DNA of 64,000 nucleotides. Source: Rhopalosiphum padi. Lineage: Eukaryota; Arthropoda; Insecta; Hemiptera; Aphididae. Location of the stretch: assembly GCF_020882245.1 (NCBI RefSeq), contig NC_083599.1, positions 71,407,745 through 71,471,744 on the forward strand, read 5' to 3'. The notes beneath the pieces are model-generated. The model saw only the letters and a program-made list of their open reading frames with translations, was not told the origin of the DNA and ran no database searches. This document shows positions 25,843-40,914 of this stretch, piece after piece (within the stretch, counting starts at the first letter, position 1; each line of letters opens with the position of its first letter). The position numbers and the translations under genes are program-made.

Positions 25843-28800
25843 CCAAAACATTAGGTAACACTTTGTCATTTTCATTTACATTAAAAAAACATCATATAAT
25901 ATATATATGAATTTTGAGTCCTATACCTATTAACAAAAAGTCAAAAACTATAATTTTTGTGGAAAAAATTTCAATATGTTACACAATAATTGGCATAAAT
26001 TTCAATTACTTAAACTAAAAACTTTTATAACTAAAGCTTACAATTTAAAAAAACAGTGTTATAATCGGGACTTGTGACTTAGTAGTGTTGTAATTGTAAA
26101 GTTACTCATTAATTGTTTTTATGGTAATAAAATATTTTATATATGTACTCAGATATCTAAAAAAACAAATTTTCAAATTCAATTCTTAGCTATTCATATT
26201 TAAATATTTTAACTATAGAACAATATGCTAATATTTTCGTGGCTTAAATAATTTTTGTTAACATACAATTATAATAGATAAAAAAATTGTTACTACGTAT
26301 TTCTGATAATTTTTGTTTTCTGTAATAAAATTCATCTTCAGCCTTGTATTATATTTTTAATGTTTTACTAGCAAACAAAAATTTAATCACACAAAAATCT
26401 AAAATAACATTATAAATATATAAATAATACAGAAAAAGCAAAAATATTTAGAAAACTATATGATATCCAGTAAATTGCGTAGGTATACAAGTATTTGTTA
26501 AAAATGTCAAGCCTACGGTACAGGTTTTTGAATTAAAAAAATAAATTCAATTTTATCAAAAACAAGTTTTATATAAAAAAAATTGTTGTTTTTCTCTGAT
26601 ATTTCCTGATTATTTTAAAAGTGTATCGAATTTTTAATTTTGACCACGTCAATCAATAATTTGATATTTTGATTAATATTAATACATTTCTTAAGTAGGT
26701 ATATGATTTATATTTGAATGTATGTATAGTGCGTGTGAAAATATATTTTATAAATAAAAAAAATATTTTTCATTCAGCAATATAATTTGTTATTATAATA
26801 TTAGCAATGAGTTTGAAATTATGTTAAAAGATAATAATTATAAAAAAATACCATTCTCACAAAAAATGTTTCTAAAAAAAATAATAACCTGATAAAATGT
26901 ATTTAAAAATTAAAAATATAATACATTTTTAATAATAGTCAGTTAGGTTGGTAAATATTTATGTAGGTAGTTTAATTCAACGAATAAACATAAATTACAA
27001 CAGAAACAATTACATTTTTAAACTCATCCTTATTAATTAATAGATAGGTACTATTACACCGTTATATCTTCAAAATGTATTAAACGATAAATGTAATTGA
27101 TACCTTGTATCTTTCTAATGTAATATATTTTTATCACATCAGACACACAAAAAAATATTAAGTTATTATAATAATAGGTAAAATAAATAACATACTTTTA
27201 ACTTTATAAAAGATACAATTTGATTGAAATTAAACAAAATCTTACCGTAATTCAATTTATTATTTATTCTCGAGTCATGACAAATATTATAATATCGTTT
27301 TGATGCAAACTACAAAGATGCTTATACTTTATAAGGATTATTGTTTAAAGGTATGAGTTAATTTTATTTACAATTAGAAGCGAGATTGAAAATTAAAATT
27401 AAAAAAGTAGAGGGACGACATTTATCGTGTCGTCCATCTCACACGTACCCATATTTGCATGGGTATTACACAATAATATGGAGTTACTTATTTTAGAATA
27501 TATTCAGTGCGTTAAGCCAAACATAGGTATACCTATAAATAATACATCATTATATTGATTCAAATTTTTTTTAGTTAAAAGAATTGTTTATTAACAAGCA
27601 TTATATATTTATATAATTATATCTATAATATATAAGTATTTATAATCATTTAGCTATTATATTGTAGTATTAATTGTGTGTGACTATTAAATACAAAAAG
27701 TTTCGTTTTTCGGGAAATTACATAATAATAGTAAATTTCTATTGAGTATAAAAGTAAGTACCCACCTACTAAATAGTATCTAGTATCTACCTACATATTA
27801 AACTGTTTATAACAATATCCCACCCAAATATTTAAGTTTTCCGAGTAATGCCATTGCCTTATTAAACAAACAATAAATTCTAAAAGTGAACGTTTCTCGC
27901 AAAACCTTCTTGAACTGTGAAAATTAATAATGCAAAATTCAAATGTTATGTACGTATGTACAATATATATATACACGATTCACCTATTACCTCTACTGGC
28001 TCTACTACAGACACACCGACTCGGCGTTATTCGTTATACATAAATGTTTACTTTCTACGGCGTTCGATCGATACCCAATTAATTAATAACCCAAGTCGGT
28101 GTGTATTGTTATATTTACGCAAGTGTACGACGAGAACATATGCAATATATATATATTATATATGTTTAGGTCTCTCAATCAAATGTGTATAACTACCGTA
28201 TCTACACTTAGCCGCCAACGCTCTATCTACGTGGCGCCCGTGGCGGTGTTTGAAATATTAATATTTACAAATATTAAATTTAGATTATATAAAAGCAGGG
28301 ATGCTTTATACAGTATGATTCTTTTAGAAATAATATCTGATGTGCAGAGTGGTGTAACACAGAGTAGGTACCCAAAAAAATGTTGGCCCACGCTTTTCCA
28401 CTCATTTTGATTTAGAACACAATTAGAAATTTAAAAACAAAGTACCTACATCTACATGATTCACTACTTGTTTGAATTTTATTATATCCAAATTCTAAAA
28501 AAAACTATTAATATAAAAGTATTGAATTATAGTAAAATGGGTTGTTCGAAAAAAAATATATCGTATAATAATGAAAAATAGTAAAAACTAATATTTTTAG
28601 AAAACTGTTGTTTTGTAATGAATATAAGTTATATATAATTTTTTTTTTTTTAAAACATTATTTCTTTTTGAGCCTTTGAGGTAATAATAGTGTTTACTGT
28701 TAAAAGACTCACCCAGTAGGTAGGTATACAAAATATATAAACGCTGCTGATACCAATATACGTATGTCGTATAAACTATAGAATGTAATATGAAAAGTCG

Positions 28801-31800
28801 CATATACTTTATTATATTACCTACATATTTTATAGACTATAGTATATTAGTATACGTATCTACTTATGTATACATAGTATAATACTATTACATAAATATC
28901 ACATATTATATCAATACAATTATAATATTATATCATATATGCGAATATGCGATGTATTATGTATATATACATTTTGTTTGATGTTCGGGCGTAGTTAATT
29001 AAATTTAAGATCGTATACGCGTGGGTTGGAGGTAAAGGTATACGTTATACTATATGTATCTACGTATGAAAATTATTTTATAATTACATTCTAACTTGCT
29101 TTAAATTTTAATATTTTATTGTAATTTCTTTGTTTTTGACCTCATCACTGCCTTTTATACTCCCTCTATATTAAATATATTACGTTTACACGAAGTAATT
29201 ATTCATTTTTCAATTTCACGACAAGATCATTCTTTTTAATTTCTATAGTAAATTGAATAAAAATTACTTAAGAAATCTTTAACACAATTATTGTTTTTTA
29301 AAATTATTTTTTAGTTAGATGATTATTTGAATATGCACAATGCATATATGCTATTATGTATACCAGTATACAGTAGGTATATACCCAATACTATATTGTT
29401 AAGAAATAATATACTGCTACATTTTTTTACAAGTTATATAATATTGAATATTGATCAACCTGTTATATTTTACATTGTAGAATCGACGACTGGTGGCAGT
29501 AGTAACACCCCTTTGTCATTTTTCCAACCCTCGTCGTTTATAATATAAGCACTTGACAAACAGTGGTGTATGTATGTTTAAGTATTAATGTTACAGACAA
29601 CGTGAAGTACCTACTGGGAAATGTGGTCCTGCGCGACCAATGTGAACGAATAATTTTTAGTGCAATATTTTTTATTACATTTATATATTATATCATTACT
29701 AATAATTATAAAATAACAATAGAAAAAAATTAATTATTAATACTAATATTTTTTATATTTAGGTATGATTATTATTTGTGATGACTGCGACAACTAAAAT
29801 ATTATTATTTTATTTTTATTATAAATTATACATTATAATTTTGTTGTTAAGAATTTATTTACACACATTTTACTAGAATGGCACTTGAAATAACAATGTC
29901 TGCCTGCTTTCCTATACTTGCATTTATTTGTATTAGCCTGTAGTTCTCCAGCTTTTAATAACTGGAATTATTCAATACGTACATTAGCCTTTTCTACTCC
30001 GTGTAAACGGGCATACAACTAATTAAAATGAGAAAACAATTTTAATCAACGTACTTATATTATATTATCATTCAATTTTATTCGGTACCTCTAGAGTTAA
30101 TAAAAACATTTTTATCACAATGAAATTAAACAAATTTTATCGCTACTCCAACACGATAATTTAACCATATTATAGGTGATAATTGCTGATAGGTAGTATG
30201 TTACTAGATATGTACTTAATATTAATTATTAAGTCATTAATACAATTAATGTAGTAATGTAGTAACAAGATTTACAATAAAATGGATAGTCAATGTTGAG
30301 ATAAAAATTTACTATCAATATAATTTATTTTTTAATTGAGCCATTACAGCGAATTGGGTTCATAAAATATATAAAAGAGCATAATATAACATAAATAATC
30401 TCAAATCAAATTATTTGAAATTAATTAAATATGCATACATAATAAACGTTCTCATAATATATTATTTTAATTAACTTATTATTCTGTATTTTCTTATAAA
30501 TATGATTAAAATAAGAATCATTTTCCAGATCTTAACAATACAATTTTTGTTAGATAGTTTGATAGTCCAAATTCGCGGACAACGATTTTATTAAATACAA
30601 TTATACCAATTGGCTTATTGACTTATAAAGGTATCAACTAATCAAATTTTGTATTATATTTTGTAAATTTCTTATTAATTATAATTAATAAGTGTTATTA
30701 TCTCTTATAATTATTATGTCTTGTTTTTACAGTGTTGTATTGTTGTTTTATTAATATAATTAATGACGAAAAACTTGGTATTACCTATAAAATGTTTCAA
30801 TCGCTGTTATTTTTATATTGAAATTGTGATGTAAAAGCTGTACTTATAATAAAAATACAAATTTTTAACAAAAAAAAAAAAATAAGAACCAATTTTTTAT
30901 TTATAGTTTCTTTTGAATTTGTATTTGATTTTTTTATTTTCTCGAGAGATATCTATTATAAACAATTAATTTATCTACATTAACTTTATAGCTATACATA
31001 CGAGTATAACTCGTAATATTGATTATAGCTCTGCAGATTATTAAACCTATAATGTACCTACAATACTTATTACTTATTATTAAATGTCATGTTATTAGAT
31101 ACATATTAATTATATTTACTTGCAAGTATATGTACGCTTATAATTTAGATATATTAATGTATTCTCAATTGTCTTTCTTACACATACAATTTTAATAACA
31201 AGGATTTCATAAAAATAATTATCAATATTTAAATGGTTAATATTCTAATTTTTCTATCACAATTATTATTTACATGATTTCACTTGTTTTCGCATAATGA
31301 AACTTGAAAACCTCATTTATAAATTTAATTTTACCATTAAACTGTTGTAAATAATAGATGTAGGTAAACCATAATAAATATAGAGTACTTATTTGAGTTA
31401 CAAAAATCTCACAGGAGTTGAGAAAAAATAAAAGCTAAACAATAATTAAAAATTATAACACAGACAATATTAATATAAATTAATAACTATATTTACTATT
31501 TGTCGCAGCTTTTACTCATAGGCTGATCGCTAATATTTTTATGTATTAAAACCTTGAATTTACAACAGTGTCATATTTTCGGATTTCATCTTCTAAAATG
31601 TTATTTTTTCTCTAATTTTTTCCGGCGTGATTTCATTATATTGGAACTTCTTATAATAATTGGCTTACCAGCTTGAATACTATATATATATAATATATTT
31701 AAAAAGTTGATTATATTTGGATGTGGTATACTGGTATTGTAGTGAATAAATTTTGAATTAAGACTATATTTGAGTGCAAAGTGCCAATGACGCCGTAAAA

Positions 31801-34800
31801 ATAAACGCATATAATACAAGAACCCCTTTTTAAACAATAATATTTTATAGTTTAAGGAGCCAATTCGTCAATTCAATTCAATTATACATTTTTCGGGAGC
31901 TAATTCAAGGGTCGGTTTCATATTAACCCAAAATTGGAAGTAAATTCAATGGTAGCTAATAAATTACCCAGTCCAATAATTTAGCGTGGTTATGTGTTTC
32001 ATAAATTACTAACATAATATATTTTTGATATTCTTTGTGTACCTATACTAATTTACCGATATAATATATCATATAGGCTTTAAGGCTTATCAAAATATAT
32101 AATTTTGTTGATATATTTATTTACAAAATAATAGATGCAACTATGGTATAATTAAAATAGTATCCACATGCGAATATCTTACATAATATTACTTTTCTAT
32201 ATAATATTTTAAATTCAAATATGTGTATATTATACCATTCGTATAAATTGTTTTCATAATTCTGAAATGCAGTTTTAAAATATAACATTCTACTAATCGA
32301 CTCACTGTTTGATTATTGCGTAGGTGACTTTGTAGTCTTTATTGGCTTATCAAAATATACAATTTTATTGATATAATATATATTAATGTACACAATTATA
32401 GGTACGATTACAGTATAATTAAAATAGAAGGTACATGCAAATATTATGCTACATAATAATATTATTTATCTATACTATATTTTTAATTTAAAACACGTAT
32501 ATAGGTGACTGCGTTCTTTTTAGGTTATGTGGACAAGAGTTCAATTTATTATAATTTATAATATTATATTGATGTAGTAAACTGTTGTTTTTATGATTGT
32601 AGTATTGAATTTTTGACAAACATTAGGAAATTATCGCCGAATATAACATCTTTTTCACAAATGTGTCAATTGACAAATACTGAAATACTTAACCACTTAG
32701 GTACCTACTTTAAATGCAAAAAAATTAAAATTAAAAAATATACATAATATTATGTACCTATTTTACTTATGTGCTCAAATATAATATTATATTCACACAT
32801 TTTATTATTATAAATATACAATGTGTTATTATCAATATGACTGACTAACTGTCGCAATTTGTTAGCTAAATTCATGCTGTACTATTTGCACCTAGTAATA
32901 ATAATAATAATAATAAAATAATATTGCGTACAAAGATTGGGCGATAGTTTTTATCGTTACATTGTATTATTATATTATTATTATTATTCATTAGGGGCTG
33001 ACAGGATATAGTATTAGCATAAAAAGTAAACGATTTTTTTTTGGTGATTGTAGTCTTTAAAAATGAAGGATTACGGAAATAAAATCGTATGTATATAATA
33101 TATATATGTATATGTACACTGTCAACTATTTACAATATTGCTTTGGTGTACAAAACGTATGCAAATGTAAGCGTTCAATACATAAATATTATATGTACGG
33201 TAAAATCACTTAAATCTTAAAGGTCATGTACACATATCGTAGTCACGTAAGAAAAAAAAAACGCTCATCGTTACCTAATAATTGATATAGATATAGGTAT
33301 TAACATTTAACACTATTATAGTATTATCCACGGTATATTAACCGAAAAATAATACTCGCGATAGGTAGGTAATTACTAATTAATAGAATAATATAACCAA
33401 TAATCACATTGTCCGTATATTATCATAGACGCTGAGTTGTACATTATAGAATTGTTTACAGTTCAGTAATATCAGATAGCAATTTAATGGATATTTACAT
33501 AAATAAAATGGTATACTGTTCGTCCTAGTTACGAGTATAACTTTAATAATAGTGCATTACTGAATAATTTTGAATGACGATAAGCACGTCGCAGGTGCCG
33601 TACGTACCTAATAACTATCACTATCTTTTTTCGAGTGGGCAATGCAGTTTATAATGTTTGAAAATATACATAAAAAAGTTTTGTGTAGGTAGTAGGTAAA
33701 AAGGTAAAAATATAGGTACACGTACACATTCACATACATAAAATTGATAATAAGTATTAAATATACTATTTTTGTTTTAATAAATGAAGACGTTTTTAAT
33801 GTTTTTTTATCATAAATAATATATTAATAAGACGTGTACCTATATAATACGAATATTTGTAATTGTATAGGTAAGTACAGGGTATTTTGGGTTTTTTAAT
33901 TGGCATACACTTTGGGAAAGATTTTATGTTGTTAGTGAGAGAAATCGAAAACCTTTTTTGCGTTTTTATTATATTTTATCTATAATTATATAATTATTTT
34001 GTATTTTTTATTTAAAATATGAGAAAGGGATATTTACATTCAAATTGAATGAAGTTGAATACTATACTACATACATAAAATAAAATCGGTATAGTATAGA
34101 ACTATCTATACACAATGGTAATATGTAAAAATGTATTAAATATTTAAATATAAATATATAATATTTAAGTATACGTATACCGTATACAAATAATATAATT
34201 TATATTTATCGTCTTATCGATAGTTTTTAATTATCGGAATATCATTTTTAGTAAGTTATCGATATACTTTAAACCACTTATTGTAATTACCTAATTACTA
34301 TTATAATATACCTTCAAATTAGTATTTCAAAATGTACTAATTTTTCACATTAACAAAGCGGTCGTGGGAATTATTATATTTCGAAGTACAAAGAACGATT
34401 TTTGCACAATTTTAATGATAAGGAGAATGTCAAGTATAATATTAATTATTAATAATTTTGTAAGACGTGTGACTGTGTGGGGTAGGTATAAGTACTTATA
34501 AAGCAATATAAGTAATATTCTGCGTAAGGTATAATAGTTAGGATATATTGTTGTTTTCAATAGGAATACGATTAATCGTTTATAATAACATAAAAAAAAA
34601 ATGGAAATGTAATAGTAATAATAGAAAACCATTAAGCATAGGCCTAATATATATGTCGTTTATTGTAATAAAGCTAGTTATTATGTGTTGTTAATTATTA
34701 TTTGAAATTGCATTTATATTATTTACTTAAGTATTGTGTTATAGATGCACAATCTGTTTCAAATATATATTACACAAAGTACAGTTACAAATAAAATATA

Positions 34801-35136
34801 ATTTATAGGTGCAAGGTGATTCACCAATCGTACCTAGTTTTATGATGGAATAAAAGGAAATACAATACCTTATTAAAAAATATAGTGAGCAATGTACATG
34901 TTTAGCAAGAACCTTGTGATTACGTTTTCGATGTACTTACTACCTACATAATATAATATTATGATTCATTATAATATTTTAATGAAATTAATCTTATTTA
35001 TTTTATTGGTAATCAAGAATAGTAAGTCGTTACATTGATTATTTTTATAGAGCGATATTTAGGTAAGTATTAACTTATATTTTCTTGCTTGCAAATTTGC
35101 AATTATTGAAATATAATTATATAATTTAATTATACA
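25843..35136. other. Long AT-rich stretch without a recognisable gene
   Basis: Scattered open frames of 60-103 codons show only A/T-rich, low-complexity translations. Points of note are a small hairpin GGACGACA..TGTCGTCC at 27413-27435, a patch at about 27880-28260 with more CpGs and mixed composition, a polyA run near 30870, and an AAT microsatellite at about 32896-32917. I see no exon series, RNA gene or transposon with clear ends. Confidence 0.45.
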
Positions 35137-35460
35137 TTAAACTATGAACGATAAATGTATTGATTTTACAATGATGGTTAGGTTTTTAGCTTCAAAATCT
35201 TTATTAGTGGTTGGTACTTTGGTAGGGGGAGGGGGGCCTAAAGTAAAAAAATTCCTGTGCTTATTTTTCTTAATAATTGGGGAAAACAAAAAAAAAAGAG
35301 GGAAAGTATAGGTAACCACTCTGCTGTACAGTATGCGTAGTGTATCTCATCATTGAGAAGTATGTTAGTTAATTTTGAATTCAATTATAAATCATTGCAT
35401 ACAAAAAAAAAGATTTTGAGCGAAAACAGTATGTCAGCTTATACTGTATGATATATTTAT
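35137..35460. repeat. Fragment of the interspersed repeat family seen at 3.5-4.4 kb
   Basis: The sequence GATAAATGTATTGATTTTAC followed by AATGATG (about 35149-35175) matches the reverse complement of the block at 4190-4250 and 8240-8300. It is followed by a GGTACTTTGGTAGGGGG segment and an ACTCTGCTGTACAG segment. It is a diverged, inverted relative of those copies; the ends are not defined. Confidence 0.5.
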
Positions 35461-37950
35461 ATTGCTGTAGTAATTTATTTTACTATTAGTTGTACGACAT
35501 GTTGAGTTAATTTTTTCTAAAAACATTCATTTTAAAATGTCGTTGTAGTATGTGTAAAATATAATAATAAACTTTAAAAGTTTTAAGTACTAGTAAAATA
35601 TATTTTTAAATTACAACAAAATAAGAGTAAAATTATTATTTTTCATTAAATATCTACTCCAGTTCAAATTCAAATTTTAAACACTTATGAAAAATAGATG
35701 TGATTTTCCTATAAACTTATTTGTATTATAAGTAGAAAAACTTACGAGTCTTGTATTAAGCTTTCAAAATCTTATAGACGTACAAATGCATTTTTTTATT
35801 TCAGAATTGTTCATGATTTTGACGAATTTAGTTAAGATTTAAATTTAAAATACCTATGAATAAAAATCTTGATTATTATTTTTATTTTTTAAATATTATG
35901 TAGCTACAATGCAAATTACTAGTTATTTACAGTTGTTACAACAAAATATCAAGTATCTATTTAGAAGAAATAGTTATTAAACAAGTATAACGGTTACCTA
36001 TCTCCCCGTTTTTTTTTTTTTTTTTGAAAGATGAAAACATTAGATTAAACCATTGGGTCGCATTAGATTCCGATATTTGAATCAGCTTTAAATAACAATA
36101 AAAAAATTAATTTCAAAATACTAAAAATAATGTGCTAAATAAATGTTTTAATATAATAACTTCTGAAAATCTAGGTATACTATAAAATCTTCTTCTTTCA
36201 AAGACATTTTTATCAAAATCCTTATAATTCACGAGACATGATAGTTTTCCCGTGTGGCAAGTTTTTGTATTAAATAGCGTCGCATCCAAAACACGGGATT
36301 TATTATTATTATTATTATAAATATTATTCACTAATTGTTGGCGTCCACCGAGTGGCAATTGTAATAAATATAAATAGATATGTACAATGTATAAGTTTTT
36401 TTTTGACAAGAATGGATGTTTAATGAAAATAAAAAAGCTGGTTGTATCATTTTATTTTATTTTGATTCGAATATTTAATATTTTCGCATTTCGTAAATTA
36501 TCATTTTACACAATGAAATTATTAAAATATTTATACTAATTTTAAATGGTATCAACGTTGATTCGGTCTCCGGGAGTCCGGGACATCGGCCTGCATGGTC
36601 TGCTTATATACGTCTAATGTGTCAATGAATTATGAAATTAGTTGATATTTTAAACATTCAACATACATTATTATGCCCTTGTTTAAAATGGGAAACAATA
36701 CAGTTTGGTTAAGTTTTCTAGAAAATTTCTCAATCCGAGTGATAGGTAAGTTAAAAATTGTTCTTATTATTAGTTGTGCAGATGCAGACACTCTGATATT
36801 AATACAAGTCTATTAAATATTATATTTATAAATTGTATATTTGTATATCGTATAAATTTGATAAACAAGATTTAATTGATGTATTTGGTGTATAAATTAT
36901 TTTTAAACAATATACATAAATTAATTTATTTTTGGTTTTTTTTAAGCTATCGAAATATAATCCTATTTACTTGTATAATACCTAATAAATAATAAAAATC
37001 AAAAGAACACTATCATTATATATTACAAACTATTTAAGATGTATCAAAGAATGATAACCGATCGCAATAAATGGCAGATAAGAACTTTATTTAACTAAAT
37101 ATTTAAAAAAAAAATGTTGATACTATTTAAATTAAAATAAGCAAATTATTTCTGCACATTCATTAAATTTATTGTAATATAAAATATTATAATATAATTA
37201 TAATGTATGTATTTTAGTTCAACTAATTCAAGTGGCTTATTAACACTTAATATGTAGGCAAACTTAATTTTACACAGTTTAAAATTATGCAGAAGAATAA
37301 ATGGATAAAATATAGACATTGTTGGCATTTTAAATGAAGAAAAATTTTATAAAATCTAGGAATTGAATTACAAGTTAAATAGATACATTATAAAGTTTTT
37401 AATCGGTTTTATATTTATAATATTTATATATCAAGATGGTGACATAATCTATGATTTATACTTTAAAAATACAATTTGCTAATTTATGTTTATTTTAATT
37501 ACTAACACTTGTATAATAAAAGTTTTAATACACTCAGGTTAAAATTAATGTGAAAAATGTTGTTTATCTTTGTTGTTATGTACATGAACATGTCATAATT
37601 TAGGGTACTGTATATACTTACAAGGTACTCTTGTCTCTTGAGTAGGTTCTAGTTTTCTGTTGACCGTTTCCTTTCGAGCTTACTTTATAGAAAGTTATTC
37701 TATTTAACTTATAATACAAATTCATAGATTTTATGAAATTTCTTCGTTTAAAATGAGTAATGACACATTTTTATATTTTATCCATTTATTCATCTGCCTA
37801 ATTTTAAATTGTATAGTATTAAGTTTGTTGTATAATGTCACTCATTGTCACCAGAATTGTGAAACAGTCATCGACCACCCTTTCGTGATTGTGAGTTTTT
37901 GGAGAGAATATGATTACTCACATTTCGAGCATCATTCGTACTCATAATGA
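35461..37950. other. AT-rich stretch, no gene recognised
   Basis: Short open frames at 36113-36409, 37146-37328 and 37753-37947 lack recognisable motifs. A T-run at about 36009-36024 and an ATT run at about 36301-36318 are the only simple repeats of note. Confidence 0.45.
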
Positions 37951-38289
37951 ACACTCAAGTTAGGTTGCCTAATTCATCTCAATTAAGGCGTGATTAATTC
38001 TCATCGAATTAAATCAAATCCGATTGTCAATTCGATAGATTTTCGGACGCTATTGTTCATTTGATAAATTTTCTCGCAATATTTTTTTTACCTCCTACAA
38101 GTCCCTTGATTCTTCCAAACTATCGATTTTTCTTCATTATTTATTGCATATTAACATTTAATTATTGAATGATCAAAATACAAAAAATATCAAAAATAAG
38201 TTACATAATTCATAAATAAATACATAGTAAATATTTTTTATTACATTACTTTATTTATAATAAATACATAGCAATAGAAAAAAAATTAA

Positions 38290-38372
38290 TTTGGATAACT
38301 CTAATTCTTAGATAACTCGAACTTTTTTCCCGGTCTCTTCAACTTCGAGTTAACCAAGTTCGATTATATGAG
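38290..38372. repeat. Possible end of a pogo/Tigger-like element
   Basis: The text GATAACTCGAAC at about 38312 followed by CTTCGAGTTAACCAAGTTCG at about 38342 resembles the AACTCGAA-rich termini of pogo/Tigger elements. No partner end or transposase was found nearby, so the call is weak. Confidence 0.3.
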
Positions 38373-38844
38373 TAGTTTTTATAATACATTTCAAATGTAT
38401 TTAACTTTATTTTGCCATTTAACATGTTAGAAAACAGGAATGTTTTTATTTATATTTTAAATATGATAATGATTGTTCTAGATATGAGGCATGAATTGAA
38501 ACTACTACAACACAAATAACTTTTTAAAAACTAAATAAATTAAAGTTTATTTCTTAATAATGGATTATATTGTATAATTATTACAGTGTAAATTACTGTA
38601 TTTGTCAATATTTAAAAAAAGGTTTGAATTGTTTGACTTCTATTTCCATCAATAATCTGTTAAATGTCCTATTTTGAGAAAATTATGATAGATATACCTA
38701 CTTAAAATCCATATTTTTAGAATATTATCGCAAATTTATCATTTTCATGTACTTACATAAGTACGTAAACAAATATTAGTATTGTGGTGTATATATATAT
38801 TATATTGCATTAAATGTGATTATATTTGGGTATATTTAAATTTT

Positions 38845-40138
38845 ATTTATTTATTTATTTCAACGTGCTGAGCCCAATATACCTACTAAACTGTTAATAA
38901 CTAACACAGTAAGAATAGTATAGTAAAATAGAATAGAAAAATAAAATAAAGTATTGGTTAGAATAATTCATAGTGGTAGAATATGTATATTGAATAATCA
39001 GATTAATAATAAGTATTAAATTATAACATTTTGATGTCAAGTAATAGTGACACGTGATGTTAAATGACGGAGAAAAAAATATCGATATTTAGTATATTTA
39101 CAGAACATGTTAATTGGATGAACAGGCCCCGGGTATTAGAAGCATAATTATATCTTAGACGAAAAAAAGTAATATTAAATTTAGTAAAACAAGCTGGAAC
39201 GTAAAAATTTAGTGTATGTAAAAATTAATGACAATCAATATTATTATAAAGTATGTTATATAAAAAATTTAAACCTAATTTAGTTCTCCTAATTTCGAGG
39301 GGTTTTCCAGATTTGAGGTGACAAAAATAGGACTATAATAAGAATGAGGCATTTTATGAAATTTTGAATTAAAATAATTAAAATAAAGAAAACGTAAAAT
39401 ACACATGCTAAACATTTTTTAGAGACTTTTTGTGACCTTGTAAATAGAGAGATCACTTTAGTGGACGTACTTTAAATTAGATTAGATATAAGAATAGTAA
39501 ACCTGATGTAGAGCATTAATCTTTAAAATGCTTATAAGTTGTTGTTTTATCAGTCCTAATAGTTTCATAGAATTATTTCTCATGAATGAAATGTGATTAT
39601 TGAAGATTAATTTTTTATCAAATAATATCCCTAAAAGTTAAATAACTTGAATTTGTTCCAGTTGAACATCATCGATATTAATTATTATTAATAAAATCAA
39701 TAGTAGAAAAAGATCGATTGTAGAACGTATATTTACATTTCCTTGCGTTAAGGGCTAAATCATTAACTTTACCTGAATTAGAAAGTTTACTTAAGCTATT
39801 TTGTAAAAGATTTGAATCGTGACGTGATTTAATAATAAATGAAAAATGACCTCATATCGGAACACCAGACAAAGTCAAGAATAAATTAAATTTTATGCCA
39901 ACAATTTTTATCCGTTGATATCTATTATCTGTCATTACGGTAGAACTGGAGCCAATACCGGACTCCTTAAAGACACAAACAAAAACAGTATGATTAACCA
40001 AATTAAATGTCTTGTTAAAGCTATATACGTTACATCAACCTGCAATCGATTTATGAAAGAAGCATATACATAATCGCTAAACACCAGGTTGCAAGTAGTT
40101 GTTGAGTGCCTATGGTAGAATCCATGCTTCTTTTCCAT
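38845..40138 (-). pseudogene. Jockey-like LINE relic, reverse-transcriptase part and 3' end
   Basis: Read on the minus strand from 40138, HGFYHRHSTTTCNLVFSDYV followed by a RLQVDV string corresponds to the reverse-transcriptase segment around motif A of jockey-type LINEs. After frameshifts come pieces such as SGVP, DSNLLQNSLSKL, VNDLALNARKC and KLIFNNHISF, in the order expected for the palm and thumb. The relic ends at about 38860 with GCTCAGCACGTTG followed by an AAAT-type tail (the ATTT repeats at 38846-38860 on the plus strand), a normal LINE 3' end. Multiple stops and the missing YADD catalytic box mean it is dead. It lies back to back with another LINE relic at 40255-40790. Confidence 0.65.
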
Positions 40139-40254
40139 AAGAGAACCATAAATGGTTGGCTGAATAGTGATTAAGATTCAAATATTTTAAAAATAGTATT
40201 GGTTGATGACATTAACATGGAGCAAAATTGGAAATGGAAACAATAAAGATCCTT

Positions 40255-40790
40255 GCGTGTTGGTCACTTTGGACGTGAAAAACGTCTTCAACCCCTTTCA
40301 ATTGACTGTGATTGATGAAGTATTTTAGAGGAGAGAAACTCTCGAATATCTGACGGTCATAATTTGTTTCTAGCTTTTTGAGTTAATGATCGACAAGAAA
40401 AGGGTCTTAAAGCAGCCACCGGCGTAGGTTTTTCAAAGATAAATCCATGGCCTGATTTGTAACCTAACCAAACGTAGTATATGATGAACTTTTCAGCAGA
40501 AGTCTACCATCTAGGATTCGCTGTCAATCTTTCAATAATTGGACATCACAGTTCGGAAAAGCTACTTGAGGACTTGATGAACCCGATGTTAGCCAGTGTT
40601 TACTGATAGGTGACGGGTCGCGGGCTCCGGCTGACTTATCATAAGACTGAAGCATTCGTGCTATCACACTGAGAAAACACGTCAGGTACTTTAGGGTGAT
40701 CCTTAACACCAGGTTGTATTTCAGGAATCACGACCGTAGCGAAAAAGATTAGGTTAACGGTCCCTGCCAATGTAGGTATCGAATATCGAT
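40255..40790 (+). pseudogene. R1-type LINE reverse-transcriptase relic
   Basis: On the plus strand the translation in broken frames shows VTLDVKNVFN (motif A of R1/LOA-type reverse transcriptases), then LEYLTVI, VLKQPP, a GFAVNL string where GFADD would be expected, KTEAF or KHSC readings near 40650 and a piece resembling RVILNTRLYF. The order fits the fingers-palm-thumb of an R1-clade element. Frameshifts and stops are frequent and the second catalytic box is lost. Orientation is opposite to the neighbouring relic, so they are separate insertions. Confidence 0.5.
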
Positions 40791-40914
40791 CATAGTATTT
40801 AATTAACTTTGTAAATTAGGTGTTAATAATCACAACTTTCGAAAATGCATTGATTATGATAATGATTGCCAAATAATTCACAGATTTGGTGAAAGACGTG
40901 ACCTGTGACATCAA

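Noticed and set aside
28099..28410. 103-codon plus-strand frame
   Set aside because: No recognisable domain, overlaps another frame, and runs into A/T-rich chance coding.
34345..34632. 95-codon hydrophobic minus-strand frame (Tyr/Ile/Leu-rich)
   Set aside because: The hydrophobic character is what A/T-rich DNA encodes by chance; no signal or conserved residue pattern.
36301..36318. ATT repeats here and elsewhere as a possible CRISPR-like or structured array
   Set aside because: Plain microsatellites without spacers.
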